Shown one piece after another: positions 1 to 8,501 of a stretch of DNA of 64,000 bases. The notes under the pieces were generated by a model. The model was not told where the DNA came from. It saw only the letters and a program-made list of their open reading frames with translations, and did not search any database. A program made the translations under genes and the position numbers. Each line of letters opens with the position of its first letter. Positions within the stretch are counted from its first letter, which is position 1. The stretch covers positions 5,883,501-5,947,500 of the forward strand of contig NZ_CP013949.1 of NCBI RefSeq assembly GCF_000296215.2, in the 5' to 3' direction. The DNA comes from Bradyrhizobium sp. CCGE-LA001 (GTDB taxonomy: Bacteria > Pseudomonadota > Alphaproteobacteria > Rhizobiales > Xanthobacteraceae).

Positions 1-125
1 GATTGCGACTCGAACGCAAGTCGTCGAAGTAAAGCAGACGACCGGCAGCGGCCTGCGCAGGTGTGGCCAGGTTCGCCATGCCTGTCAGGCAGTGGGATCG
101 AGCAGACAAAGGCTGGAGAAAGTCG

Positions 126-389
126 ATGTGGGTGCTGATGTATGTCTTTTCCTATTCCATCAGTCCCGCCGCGACGAACGACAAGGCCGAATGGCGGCTG
201 CTTCCAACGGTCGTCTTCCAGGAGTTCTCCAATGAGGAGCGGTGCCGGAAAGCCAAAGTCACGCTTGAAGGAAGTTTGAGCGAGGCGGGAGCCAAGCTCA
301 GAAGCGGGTTGGAAGATTTGAAGAGCCTCGGCAAAGCGGATCCGGCCCAGATCATTATCGCATACAACGTGGAATGCCTGCCTAAATAG
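126..389 (+). CDS. Small exported hypothetical protein
   Basis: I do not recognise a named family. The chosen ATG at 126 has GGAG upstream at a usable distance and gives an 87-residue product. The upstream in-frame ATG at 63 would add a charged, non-signal-like leader. The N-terminus (about residues 1-17) is short and hydrophobic and ends SISPAAT, resembling a signal peptide. The mature part is hydrophilic, with two cysteines (one after EER, one in the final VECLPK) that could form a disulfide. It sits alone at the window edge, convergent with the following ABC-type gene. Function is unknown; the overlapping antisense frame is a shadow. Confidence 0.45.
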   Translation: MWVLMYVFSYSISPAATNDKAEWRLLPTVVFQEFSNEERCRKAKVTLEGSLSEAGAKLRSGLEDLKSLGKADPAQIIIAYNVECLPK

Positions 390-578
390 ACATATGCAGC
401 GGGTTCGACCCGGTGCTCGAATGAGACAACCACGCTGGCCCACTCGCCTTATGGAGCGGAAGACACTCCGCATCACAATACATCAGAAGGTCTGCTTTGG
501 GTCCACACGCAGTCCGGCGGCGCTTGCGTAAGGTCAGCTACGGCCACAAGCCGCCCTTCGCTTGGAGCAAACTAAACC

Positions 579-1556
579 CTATTCGATCACCTCGTCAGCG
601 CGAAGTAGTAATGAGGTCGGCACGCTGAGGCCGAGCGCCTTGGCAGTTCTCATGTTGATCACCAACTCGTATTTGATCGGCAGTTCTACAGGTATATCGG
701 CAGGTTTGGCGCCTTTGAATATCTTATCGACGTAGGCTCCTGCGCGGCGGAACAGTTCTGTCACATCGGGCCCGTAGACGATCAATCCGCCGATGGCGAA
801 TTGACGCCAGAGATGCAACGCCGGCAGTCGATGCTTCGCGGCGAGTTCGACAACTCGGGGGCCTTGGACAACGGTCAGGGCATCGCCCAAGACAATCAAT
901 GCCTCAGCACGCTGGTCGGCGGCCGAGGCGAAAGCAGTGTCGAGCTCCTCTGGAGTGGTCGCCTCGACAATCTGCAGAGCTATGCCCAAATTCCGCGCCG
1001 TGCGAGGTACCTCCTCGGCCAATACCAGCCTGTGCATTGGGTTACCGCGATTGACCAGGATCGCGATGTTCGATGCGCCAGGCACCAGCTCGCGGAGGAT
1101 GTCTATCGATTTTGACAGCGCGACCCCCTGGGAGGTCGCAAGGCCCGTTATGTTGCCTCCTGGCCGCGACAGACTTCGCACCAGGCCAAGCCCCACCGGA
1201 TCAAAAACAGCCACGAAGACTATCGGAATGGTCGCGGCCGCCGATTTCAGGGCTTCGGCTGCTCGAGGTCCCGCAGCGATCAGCACATCGGGCCGGAGAG
1301 CAATCAGCTCGTCAACCGAACTTGATAGTCGGTCCGGCGGTTGGGAAAACCGATACTCGACTGCCAGGTTTTCTCCATCGATCCATCCGTGCCTTCGCAG
1401 CCCATCGAACAGAGCCAGTTCGGCTTGATTGAGTGCCTTCCCGCTTCCATCACCTAAAGCAAGAAAGCCGAGCCGACGACGTTTCCCCTGGGCGCGCGAA
1501 CAACGGAGCGAAATAAGCAGCGCTGCAGTGCCTGCTATGAACGTCCGCCGTTGCAT
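579..1556 (-). CDS. ABC transporter substrate-binding protein (ABC_sub_bind family)
   Basis: This is a 325-residue periplasmic binding protein of the ABC_sub_bind type, abundant in Bradyrhizobium. The N-terminus MQRRTFIAGTAALLISLRCS resembles a twin-arginine or lipoprotein-type export signal. The body has the family's features: GLRRHGWIDGENLAVEYR near residue 55, a PDVLIAAG segment near 88, IPIVFVAVFDPVGLGLV near 110, and RPGGNITGLAT near 133. The length is typical. No permease or ATPase gene adjoins, so this is an orphan component, which is common for the family. The ligand cannot be told from sequence. Confidence 0.85.
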   Translation of the reverse strand: MQRRTFIAGTAALLISLRCSRAQGKRRRLGFLALGDGSGKALNQAELALFDGLRRHGWIDGENLAVEYRFSQPPDRLSSSVDELIALRPDVLIAAGPRAAEALKSAAATIPIVFVAVFDPVGLGLVRSLSRPGGNITGLATSQGVALSKSIDILRELVPGASNIAILVNRGNPMHRLVLAEEVPRTARNLGIALQIVEATTPEELDTAFASAADQRAEALIVLGDALTVVQGPRVVELAAKHRLPALHLWRQFAIGGLIVYGPDVTELFRRAGAYVDKIFKGAKPADIPVELPIKYELVINMRTAKALGLSVPTSLLLRADEVIE

Positions 1557-1873
1557 TCGACCCTCATCACGGCGCGAGGACCAATGCGCATAGTATCACG
1601 TCTCGATAATCGCCGCCCTCTGTGCTGCATATGTTGCGGCGCGAAGCGGCTCGTGGCTCAGGACAAATATGGGCTACGGTGCGTGAGGCTCCGACGGCCA
1701 AGATGACGATGTCTGCTCCGCCACTGCCGCGCTACGCTGCCTGCCAAGAGCGTCGGGCTCCTTTTCTTCATAGCGGAACCACTGAAGAGCCAGGTCGATC
1801 CCTCCGCATAAGGGCTGATTGCGTCGCCCGGATGTCCGGCTATAATTGCGTCATTGATGTTGTCGTACTGCGC
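1557..1873. other. Intergenic region between divergent genes
   Basis: This 317-base stretch separates the ABC_sub_bind gene from the LuxR-type regulator. An open frame continues upstream from 1874 to 1622, but its translation is low-complexity and lacks domain character, so I treat it as untranslated leader. I see no clear inverted repeat or RNA element. It presumably holds the two divergent promoters. Confidence 0.4.
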
Positions 1874-2971
1874 ATGAACGGATTTGGGCATCTCGATCAT
1901 CTGATTGACCGCATCTACGAGGCCGGGCTGATCACCTCATTGTGGCCCGAGATCCTCGGTGAAATCGGTCACGCTATTGGTGGGAATGGCGGCCTGCTCT
2001 TCGCCGTCCGCGACGGCTATGTCAGTGCGGTCAACTCCGTCAATCACAACGAGGCCATGCCTCTTTTCCTGAAGGAAGGATGGAGCGAGCGCGATCCGTT
2101 GCTGCCGCGTGCCGCCGCGCTCAACTACGCCGGCTTCCTCAACGATGGAGACCTCGTGTCGGAGGAGGAGATTGCGACCAACGACGTGTACTGCAATTTC
2201 TACCGCAAGCACGGGCTCGGTTACAGAGCGGGAACGATCATCCCGATACCGAGTGGCGATTCGATTGCGATCGTCATGCCACGCCACCAGGACAATGGAC
2301 CGGTGCCGCGCGAAATCGTCTCGTTCCTGGATGACTTGAGGCCGCATCTGGCTCGGGCTTGCCTGACTGCAAACCGCCTGGGCTTCGAGCGTGCGCGCGC
2401 ACAGGCCGATGCGCTGCAGGTGATCGGGCTGCCCGGAGCGATCTTGCGCGAAGGCGGCCGATTGCTCGCGGCAAACGGCCTGTTCGAATCGCTGATGCCG
2501 TCGATGTTCCACGACCGCGTCGAGCGTCTGACTTTGACTGATGCCACCGCGGACGGTCTGTTCGTCGCGGCGCTGGGCACTCCGTTCGTCGGCAATAGAC
2601 GGACCGTCAAATCCGTTGCCATCGCAGCGGCGATGGATCGCGTCGCGATGGTCCTGCATGTCCTCCCGGTGCGCGGATCGGCCCGCGATGTCTTCACTCG
2701 CGCCACCTTCATGGTCGTCGTGACTCCGGTCGATCGCGGCGCGGTGCCGACTGCGGAAGTCCTGCAAGGGCTATTCGACCTGACGCCGGCCGAGGCCCAG
2801 GTCGCGCGCGGCGTCGCACGGGCAGAATCGCTGGATGCGCTCGCCGCAGCAATCGGCGTTACGCGAGAGACGGTGCGTACGCAGCTCAAAGCCGTGCTTT
2901 CGAAGACCGGTCTTTCGCGCCAGCAGGAACTCGTCAGCCTGCTCGCCGGGAAGGCCTTACACGGCGGCTGA
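1874..2971 (+). CDS. LuxR-type helix-turn-helix transcriptional regulator
   Basis: A 365-residue regulator whose last 65 or so residues form a GerE/LuxR-type HTH: LTPAEAQVARGVA, then the recognition-helix region IGVTRETVRTQLKAVLSKTG. The N-terminal 280 residues look like a sensory domain starting FGHLDHLIDRIYEAGL. I chose ATG 1874 because recognisable protein begins there. In-frame starts at 1831 and 1622 would add sequence without domain character, and no start has a strong ribosome site. It is not next to an acyl-homoserine lactone synthase, and the N-terminus does not look like an autoinducer-binding domain. Target genes are unknown. Confidence 0.8.
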   Translation: MNGFGHLDHLIDRIYEAGLITSLWPEILGEIGHAIGGNGGLLFAVRDGYVSAVNSVNHNEAMPLFLKEGWSERDPLLPRAAALNYAGFLNDGDLVSEEEIATNDVYCNFYRKHGLGYRAGTIIPIPSGDSIAIVMPRHQDNGPVPREIVSFLDDLRPHLARACLTANRLGFERARAQADALQVIGLPGAILREGGRLLAANGLFESLMPSMFHDRVERLTLTDATADGLFVAALGTPFVGNRRTVKSVAIAAAMDRVAMVLHVLPVRGSARDVFTRATFMVVVTPVDRGAVPTAEVLQGLFDLTPAEAQVARGVARAESLDALAAAIGVTRETVRTQLKAVLSKTGLSRQQELVSLLAGKALHGG

Positions 2972-3114
2972 GCTGTCGTCCGTCCGCAGGCCGCGGATCG
3001 GACTGGGATCATCGACCTCGCGTTTTCGACCGGACTGCCCAGACAGTGCAAGCCGCTCATCACCCAAATGGGTGAAGACACAAGTCGGCCCTCCGAGTTC
3101 AAGTCCGGAGTTGG

Positions 3115-3342
3115 ATGTTTGACGAGAAGCGGCGGCGAATGGTCAGACCGGAATTTCCGATATTCGAAGTGAACCTGGTGCAACGCAGGCGAAGGAAATG
3201 GACCTGGAGCATCTGCACCAGCGACGGCGCGGTCGTCGTGCAGGGCCGGGAAGCAAGTCGGCCTGCCGCAAAGTATCGAGCTGACCGAGCGCTGTTCATG
3301 CTGCTGCTGACCGCGCCCTATCGGTCGCGACTTCCCGTATAG
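3115..3342 (+). CDS. Small conserved hypothetical protein
   Basis: A 75-residue product with a good ribosome site (CCGGAG) just before ATG 3115. It is basic at the N-terminus, with a RRRRKW run, then WTWSICTSDGAVVVQGRE, then SRPAAKYRADRALFMLLL. I recall this pattern (W.W.ICT..G...QGRE.SRPAAKYRA.RALFLLLL) from small proteins in related rhizobia, but no function is known to me. No signal peptide; the C-terminal leucine run is short. Antisense frames here lack any family signature. Confidence 0.55.
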   Translation: MFDEKRRRMVRPEFPIFEVNLVQRRRRKWTWSICTSDGAVVVQGREASRPAAKYRADRALFMLLLTAPYRSRLPV

Positions 3343-3415
3343 GAAGGCTCTCCCGGGCAAAGCAGGCTCTGGTGCGCAGAGCGGAGTGTCCCCCGCCCTG
3401 CAAATGTCGGCCGCA

Positions 3416-3643
3416 TCAGAACCGATAGTTGATACCGCCCTTGGCCGTATGAAGCTGAACCTCGGTGTCCGTGAAGGACGCTCCAGGGAATGCAAGAGCA
3501 TTATTGTTCGACTTTCCGAGACCGATGTAGACGTATTCGGCCTTGAACGTCCAGCGCGGGTCAAAAGCCCATTCAATGCCGCCGCTCGCGGAGAAACCCA
3601 CCTGGACCTCCGAGGACGACGCGCTGCGCGTCAAGGCACCCAA
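3416..3643 (-). pseudogene. 3' remnant of an outer-membrane beta-barrel protein gene
   Basis: The reading frame encodes only the final 70 or so residues of an Omp31/porin-family barrel: GGIEWAFDPRWTFKAEYVYI, then a strand ending GGINYRF with the C-terminal phenylalanine typical of barrel proteins. Full-length relatives have about 200-280 residues, a signal peptide and more strands. Here a stop codon lies a few codons upstream of the fragment and the tupA 3' end follows within 100 bases. No start or export signal is present, so this is a truncated remnant rather than a working gene. Confidence 0.7.
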
Positions 3644-3736
3644 GGGCTGTCAAACGCCGCTTCTGCCCGCAAAACATGTATGGCGCGACACAGCCAAGAT
3701 TATCGCGACGCTGTGAAGCTCATGCGGCCGCCCGCA

Positions 3737-4564
3737 TCACGCGCCCGGGTCGCCTGCGTTGGCGTAGAACAGTTGCTCGCCGTTGATCTTGTAGTCGGTG
3801 ATGGCTTTCTGTCCTTCCGGCGAAACAAGCCAATCAATGAACTGCTGGCCAAGCTCCTGCTTCACGTTCGGGTGCTTCTGCGGGTTCACAAGGATGACGC
3901 CGTATTGGTTGAACAGCCGCTTGTCCCCTTCAACGACGATCGCAAGCGGGCCACGGTTCTTGAATGAAAGCCACGTGCCGCGGTCGGCGAGCACATAGGC
4001 ATTGGCCGCCGAGGCGGCGTTGAGCGCAGCGCCCATTCCCTGCCCGATCTCCTTGTACCAGGCGCTCTTGTCCTTCGCGATGTCGATGCCGGCAGCATTC
4101 CAGAGATTGAGCTCCGCTTGATGCGTACCCGATTTGTCGCCTCTCGAGATGAATGCGACGCCCTTCTCCTTGATCGCCTTCAGGGCCGCCACGATATCCT
4201 TCGTGCCTTTGACGCCCGCCGGGTCGCTCTCGGGTCCGATCAGGACGAAATCGTTGTACATCACCGGGTAGCGCTTCACGCCGGCCCCTTCGGCCACGAA
4301 CTTTTCCTCGGCCGGCTTGGCATGGACGAATACGACATCGGCATCACCGCGGCGGCCGGTATCGAGCGCCTGTCCCGTTCCCTGAGCGACCACCCTCACG
4401 GCAATCCCGGTCTTGTCCTTGAACAGCGGCAGGATGTGGCCGAATAGGCCGGAGTCCTGGGTCGATGTCGTCGAGGCGACCACGATCGACTTTTCCTGCG
4501 CAAAGGCGGGGCCGCCCAGCACAACACAGGCGGCGATCGCAATGAGGTGGCGGCGGCTCAGCAT
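3737..4564 (-). CDS. tupA: Tungstate ABC transporter substrate-binding protein
   Basis: A periplasmic anion-binding protein of 275 residues, last gene of a tupB-tupC-tupA operon. The N-terminus MLSRRHLIAIAACVVLGG to AFAQ is a signal peptide. The mature start IVVASTTSTQDSGLFGHILP carries the TTS..DSGL signature of TupA-type proteins, followed by VVAQGTGQALDTGRRGDADV. I prefer ATG 4564 over 4570 because GGAG is then about 8 bases upstream. Tungstate specificity rests on family similarity. It could bind molybdate as well, but classical ModA differs in the N-terminal motif. Confidence 0.9.
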   Translation of the reverse strand: MLSRRHLIAIAACVVLGGPAFAQEKSIVVASTTSTQDSGLFGHILPLFKDKTGIAVRVVAQGTGQALDTGRRGDADVVFVHAKPAEEKFVAEGAGVKRYPVMYNDFVLIGPESDPAGVKGTKDIVAALKAIKEKGVAFISRGDKSGTHQAELNLWNAAGIDIAKDKSAWYKEIGQGMGAALNAASAANAYVLADRGTWLSFKNRGPLAIVVEGDKRLFNQYGVILVNPQKHPNVKQELGQQFIDWLVSPEGQKAITDYKINGEQLFYANAGDPGA

Positions 4565-4583
4565 TTCCATTTCTCCGTCTCGA

Positions 4584-5321
4584 TCAGATGACTAGTTCTC
4601 CGGCGACGAACTTCCTCGCCTCGGCCGTTTCAGGCGCGGTGAAGAAAGACGACGCAGCGGCCGTTTCGATAACGCGGCCGCGATGAAGCATGACGATGTC
4701 ACCAGCCAGCCGGCGGGCTTCGCCGATATCATGGGTCGACATGACCACTTTGATCCCGCGTTCGCTGACGGCGCGGATCACATCCTCGACGGCTTTGGTC
4801 GCAGCCGGATCGAGGCTCGCAGTGGGCTCGTCGAGGAATAGGACGGCGGGATCACGGACGAGCGCGCGCGCCAGCGCGAGCCGCTGCTGTTCACCACCGG
4901 ACAACCGGCGGGCAGGACGGTCGGCAACGTGGTCGAGCCCGACGAGCCCGAGAACCTCGCTGGCGCGTCGCTTCCATTCTGCGCGCGGCAGGCCCGCAAC
5001 GCGCAAGGCGTAACGGATATTGCCGCTCGCACTCCGCCTGAGCATGACCGGGCGCTGGAACACGATGGCACGCCGCAACGGTGCAACATCGATCCGGCCA
5101 CCCCAGGTGATGCGCCCGCGTGTCGGCGACACCAACCCCATGGCCGCGCGCAGCAGCGTCGTCTTTCCGGCGCCGTTCGGGCCGACGAGGACGGTCGGCG
5201 CGCCCGCGGTCAGATTCAGGTCGATGCCGTCCAGGATGGTCAATGGACCAACCGAGAAGGTCACGTTCTCGAATCGAATCGGAAGCTCGGTGGACGGCGC
5301 ACGCATGCCTATCCCGCCCAT
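4584..5321 (-). CDS. tupC: Tungstate ABC transporter ATP-binding protein
   Basis: A 245-residue ABC ATPase with Walker A GPNGAGKTT near residue 45, signature LSGGEQQR near 145, Walker B AVLFLDEP near 165 and the H-loop STHDIGEA near 200. It lacks the extra C-terminal TOBE/Mop domain of ModC, consistent with TupC. Its start overlaps the 3' end of tupB by 13 bases, and an internal ATG at 5306 is an alternative. The gap to tupA is 19 bases, so the three genes are co-transcribed. It powers import of tungstate across the inner membrane. Confidence 0.9.
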   Translation of the reverse strand: MGGIGMRAPSTELPIRFENVTFSVGPLTILDGIDLNLTAGAPTVLVGPNGAGKTTLLRAAMGLVSPTRGRITWGGRIDVAPLRRAIVFQRPVMLRRSASGNIRYALRVAGLPRAEWKRRASEVLGLVGLDHVADRPARRLSGGEQQRLALARALVRDPAVLFLDEPTASLDPAATKAVEDVIRAVSERGIKVVMSTHDIGEARRLAGDIVMLHRGRVIETAAASSFFTAPETAEARKFVAGELVI

Positions 5322-6001
5322 CGCTCGCTCGCGCGCCGTGCCGTCCACGCGAGAATGTTGACGGCGAGCACGATCGTGATCAGCACGATGCCGAGGCCGA
5401 CAGCGAGAGGCAGATCGCCTTTCGAGGTCTCCAGCGCGATGGCGGTCGTCATCGTGCGGGTGAACCCGTCGATGTTGCCGCCGACGATCATGATGGCGCC
5501 GACCTCCGCCGCAGCCCGGCCGAACCCGGCGAGCAGCGCGGTGATGAGGCTGAAGCGCGCGTCCCAAACCAGCGTCGCCACCCGGCCCACCGGACCGACG
5601 TTCATGGCCGTCAACTCGTCCCGGTATTCGCTCCACAGATCCTCGATCGTTTGCCGCGTCAGCGCGGCAATGATCGGTGCGACCAATATCGTTTGCGCGA
5701 CGACCATGGCTGCGGGGGTGAACAACAGACCCCATGACCCCAGCGGCCCCGAACGCGAGAGCGCGAGAAAAACACCGAGCCCAACTACCACGGGCGGCAG
5801 CCCCATCAGCGCGTTGAGGATGACAATGGTGGCCTGCCGGCCGGGGAACCGGGTGAGCGCGAGAAGTGCCCCAAAGGGCACGCCGAGGATGGCTGCAAGT
5901 GCAACGGCGGACAGGCTGACCGCCAGCGAGAGCCGCACGATCGCGAACAGCGCGGGATCTCCGGCAAGCACAAGGTCGAGGGCGGACGCGTTCTCGGGCA
6001 T
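5309..6001 (-). CDS. tupB: Tungstate ABC transporter permease
   Basis: A 230-residue inner-membrane permease, first gene of the operon. It has about five to six hydrophobic segments and the ABC permease EAA-like loop around AAAEVGAIMIVGGNIDGF (near residue 175). The N-terminal segment RLSLAVSLSAVALAAILGVPFGALLAL is the first transmembrane hairpin of the family. I start at ATG 6001; a TTG two codons upstream is in frame but unneeded. The start lies 21 bases from an inverted repeat that probably controls the operon. Confidence 0.9.
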   Translation of the reverse strand: MPENASALDLVLAGDPALFAIVRLSLAVSLSAVALAAILGVPFGALLALTRFPGRQATIVILNALMGLPPVVVGLGVFLALSRSGPLGSWGLLFTPAAMVVAQTILVAPIIAALTRQTIEDLWSEYRDELTAMNVGPVGRVATLVWDARFSLITALLAGFGRAAAEVGAIMIVGGNIDGFTRTMTTAIALETSKGDLPLAVGLGIVLITIVLAVNILAWTARRASERWAG

Positions 6002-6021
6002 ATGCAATATTGCGCCGATTG

Positions 6022-6044
6022 TTCCGATATGGTCAAATTCGGAA
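6022..6044. promoter_or_regulatory. Inverted repeat, candidate operator between tupB and its regulator
   Basis: TTCCGA at 6022-6027 and TCGGAA at 6039-6044 form perfect six-base arms around an 11-base spacer. The repeat sits in the 73-base divergent intergenic region, 20 bases from tupB and 30 bases from the HTH regulator gene. Placement and symmetry fit an operator for the neighbouring regulator; this is inference. Confidence 0.5.
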
Positions 6045-6074
6045 TAGTTTCATGAATCTGCAGGTGCATTCCGG

Positions 6075-6959
6075 ATGCGTGAGCTACTCACGACTGAGGA
6101 GGCCGCTGAATTCCTCCGCCTTTCGGAGCGCAAGCTCTACGAGCTGGTGGCGAAGAACGCCGTGCCCTGCACCAAAGTGACCGGCAAATGGCTGTTCCCG
6201 CGCGCCGCGCTCAACCGATGGCTGACGGCCGGGATGTCTCCTACGGCGATATCGCGGGAGCCGGCGCCGCCGATCGTCGGCGGCAGTCATGACCCGCTGC
6301 TGGAATGGGCGCTTCGGGAAAGCGGCTGCGGATTGGCGAGCCTTCCGGAAGGCAGCGGAGAAGGGATACGGCGGCTGACCGGCGGCGAGATCATGATGGC
6401 CGCGATCCACCTTCACGCCCTCGACGAGGACGGCGAGCAAACCAATGTTGCCCGGATCGCCGATACCCAAGACCTGAGCGACGCGGTCGTCATCGCTTTT
6501 GCCCGGCGAGAGCAAGGCTTGGTCGTCGCACCGGGCAATCCGCTGAAGCTTGGCGATCTTGCCTCCGTCGCAAAGTCCAGAGCGCGCCTGGCGCAGCGGC
6601 CGCGCGGCGCCGGCGCGCAGCTTCTCATGATGACCTTGCTCGCACGCGAGGGCGTCGCCATCGGTGAGCTCGCGCTGCAGCAGCCCGTTTGCGCAACCGG
6701 CGATGAAATCGGTCACGCCGTGCGCGCGGGAAAAGCCGATTGCGGAATTGCGACCCGATCCGTTGCGCGCACGGCGGGGCTCGATTTCGTGCCGCTGACG
6801 TGGGAGCGCTTCGATCTTGCCCTGCGGCAGCACGATTATTTCCTGCCGCAGCCGCAGAAACTGTTCGGCTTCTTTCGTTCAGCTCCGTTCACGGAAAGGG
6901 CGAAAGAGCTGGGGGGCTACGACATCACCGATATCGGCAGTGTCCGGCTGGTGAATTGA
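6075..6959 (+). CDS. HTH and periplasmic-binding-like one-component regulator, probably of tungstate/molybdate uptake
   Basis: A 294-residue protein with an excisionase/MerR-like HTH at residues 1-50 (LLTTEEAAEFLRLSERKLYELV then GKWLFPRAALNRWL). A type-2 periplasmic-binding-like fold follows from about residue 70 to the end (PIVGGSHDPLLEWALRESG; GGEIMMAAIHLHALDEDG; QRPRGAGAQLLM). This architecture is known for cytoplasmic regulators next to molybdate or tungstate transporters. It is transcribed divergently from tupBCA across a 73-base gap containing an inverted repeat. I infer that the C-terminal domain senses the oxyanion and the HTH represses tup. Confidence 0.8.
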   Translation: MRELLTTEEAAEFLRLSERKLYELVAKNAVPCTKVTGKWLFPRAALNRWLTAGMSPTAISREPAPPIVGGSHDPLLEWALRESGCGLASLPEGSGEGIRRLTGGEIMMAAIHLHALDEDGEQTNVARIADTQDLSDAVVIAFARREQGLVVAPGNPLKLGDLASVAKSRARLAQRPRGAGAQLLMMTLLAREGVAIGELALQQPVCATGDEIGHAVRAGKADCGIATRSVARTAGLDFVPLTWERFDLALRQHDYFLPQPQKLFGFFRSAPFTERAKELGGYDITDIGSVRLVN

Positions 6960-6992
6960 GCTCCCGAACTCTCGTGGCCGGATCGCGGCGCT

Positions 6993-7403
6993 TCACCGCC
7001 CGAGCGTCAGCAGCGGCTTGCCCTTCTCGACGATGTAGGTCGCGAGCTCCGCCGCGTTGCCGGTGCCGACGTTCCTCACCGCGTGGTGGGTCCCAAGCGG
7101 AATGAGCAGCACGTCGCCGGCCCTGAGCACCACCGGCGCTCTGCCGTCGAGCCGATATTCGAGCTCGCCTTCGATGAGATAGACGAGCTCTTCGCCGGGA
7201 TGGCTGTGCCTGGCAGCGTCCACGCCGGGAGGGAAGTCCACGCGCACCTGGATGACCTCACGTCCGGGGATGCTCAGATTCTCCCTCATGAGATGAGTGC
7301 GCTTGATGTCTCCAAGCGAGGGTTCGGCGGCCTGGGCGCCGAGCGGAGCCCAGAGGGCCGCGGCGATCAGCGCCGCGGCCGCGAATCTCGGATGCGATTT
7401 CAT
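6993..7403 (-). CDS. Secreted cupin-domain protein
   Basis: A 136-residue protein with a signal peptide (MKSHPRFAAAALIAAALW to AQAAE) and one cupin domain. Cupin motif 1 is GVDAARHSHPGEELVYLIEG, with histidines and glutamate placed for metal binding; motif 2 is AGDVLLIPLGTHHAVRN. ATG 7403 is chosen because it begins the signal peptide; upstream in-frame starts add a charged stretch. It is the last gene of a four-gene minus-strand operon (SDR, DUF417, AhpD-like, cupin), 32 bases after the AhpD-like stop. Substrate unknown. Confidence 0.85.
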   Translation of the reverse strand: MKSHPRFAAAALIAAALWAPLGAQAAEPSLGDIKRTHLMRENLSIPGREVIQVRVDFPPGVDAARHSHPGEELVYLIEGELEYRLDGRAPVVLRAGDVLLIPLGTHHAVRNVGTGNAAELATYIVEKGKPLLTLGR

Positions 7404-7435
7404 GGCAGGTGCCTTTCGTTGCAAGAACTGGGTCA

Positions 7436-7888
7436 TCACGCGGCAATCGCCGGAGGTGTCGCGCGGAAACTGATGGCCATGCGGTTGTAGGCGTTCATCA
7501 GGCTAATCGCGATGGTGAGGTCCACGAGCTCGCGCTCGTCGAAGACGGCGCGCGCGGCCTGGTAGGCCTCCTCGGGCACGTTGGTCTCCGCAACGCGCGT
7601 GACCGTCTCGGTCCATGCAAGGGCAGCGCGTTCGCGCTCATCGAAGAGAGCGCCAGCCTCACGCCATGCCTGAAGCAGTGCGAGCTTCTCGATGCCGACG
7701 CCCTTCTTGAGCAGGTCGCGCGTATGCGTGTCGAGGCAGTAGGCGCAATTGTTGATCTGCGAGATTCGTAAGTAGACCAGCTCGACCAGCGTTGCCGGCA
7801 GCTTGCTCTGCGTGACGTAGCCATAGACGCCGCCCAGCGCTTTCACGCCTGCCGGCGCGATCTGGTTGTAGTCGAGACGCTTGCTCAT
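7436..7888 (-). CDS. AhpD-like carboxymuconolactone decarboxylase family protein
   Basis: A 150-residue cytoplasmic protein of the alkylhydroperoxidase D-like group. The redox motif NCAYCLDTHTRD (CxxC with the downstream histidine) lies near residue 47, after LPATLVELVYLRISQIN. Family members reduce peroxides or act as general thiol-dependent antioxidants; the exact substrate is not predictable. It is third in the operon behind the divergent LysR regulator, between DUF417 and the cupin, suggesting a redox or reactive-electrophile response. Confidence 0.88.
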   Translation of the reverse strand: MSKRLDYNQIAPAGVKALGGVYGYVTQSKLPATLVELVYLRISQINNCAYCLDTHTRDLLKKGVGIEKLALLQAWREAGALFDERERAALAWTETVTRVAETNVPEEAYQAARAVFDERELVDLTIAISLMNAYNRMAISFRATPPAIAA

Positions 7889-7939
7889 TGTCGTGCTCCA
7901 TGATGCGTTGTTGAATGACCGGATTTTCGATCCGGGTGC

Positions 7940-8473
7940 TCATTTGCGAATGATCGACTTCAGCGAGTCGACGAAGACCCAGAACGAGGCGGCGAACAGG
8001 CCGACGTCTTTCAGGAGGAATTGCCCAGGCGCCACGGTGATCGCGGGCAAGCCGAGCTCCGGCACCACGACGCCCGGCGTCGAGACCATGAAGCTGACGG
8101 TGGTGACGAACAGTCCGGCCGAAAGAAAACCGCCGGCAACGGAGAAGAACGGGCTCACCAGCCGCAGCGCGATCAAAAGGCCGATGCTCAGTTCGACGAA
8201 GCCGAGGAAGGTGGAGAAGCCGCGCACCGAGAACACGGCGTAGAACCAGCTCAGCAACGGGCTGTTCTCCACCAGCGGCACCAGCCCCTGGGCTTCGTAG
8301 TCGGTGAACTTCATGCCGCCGAACCAGACGTAGATAATCGCAAGCGACACATAGAGGCCGATGCGGCTGACCGGCTCGGCGTAGACGATCAGGCGTTCGG
8401 CCTGGTCGCGCCAGCGGATGGTGAAGCCCAGCGTGATGGGCGAGATCGGCAGCTCAGTTATGATGCGTGACAT
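7940..8473 (-). CDS. DUF417 family membrane protein
   Basis: A 177-residue inner-membrane protein with four predicted hydrophobic helices. Recognisable family features are VSLAIIYVWFGGMKFTDYEA near residue 45, ENSPLLSWFY, and the C-terminal LKDVGLFAASFWVFVDSL. DUF417/YkgB proteins are linked to reactive chlorine or oxidant responses in enterobacteria; the transferred role here is inference. ATG 8473 is preferred over 8485 because GGAG lies about 7 bases upstream. The SDR stop/start gap is 28 bases, so it is operonic. Confidence 0.85.
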   Translation of the reverse strand: MSRIITELPISPITLGFTIRWRDQAERLIVYAEPVSRIGLYVSLAIIYVWFGGMKFTDYEAQGLVPLVENSPLLSWFYAVFSVRGFSTFLGFVELSIGLLIALRLVSPFFSVAGGFLSAGLFVTTVSFMVSTPGVVVPELGLPAITVAPGQFLLKDVGLFAASFWVFVDSLKSIIRK

Positions 8474-8501
8474 CGTTATCTCCATTCTTTGTGTGGGGGG
8501 C

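Noticed and set aside
152..433. Minus-strand 93-codon frame over the first small gene
   Set aside because: The plus-strand frame has a better ribosome site and a signal-like N-terminus.
2221..3576. Minus-strand open frame of 451 codons
   Set aside because: Antisense to the LuxR-type gene, Ser/Arg-rich, no recognisable family.
4929..6047. Plus-strand open frame of 372 codons
   Set aside because: Antisense to tupC and tupB, with no motif.
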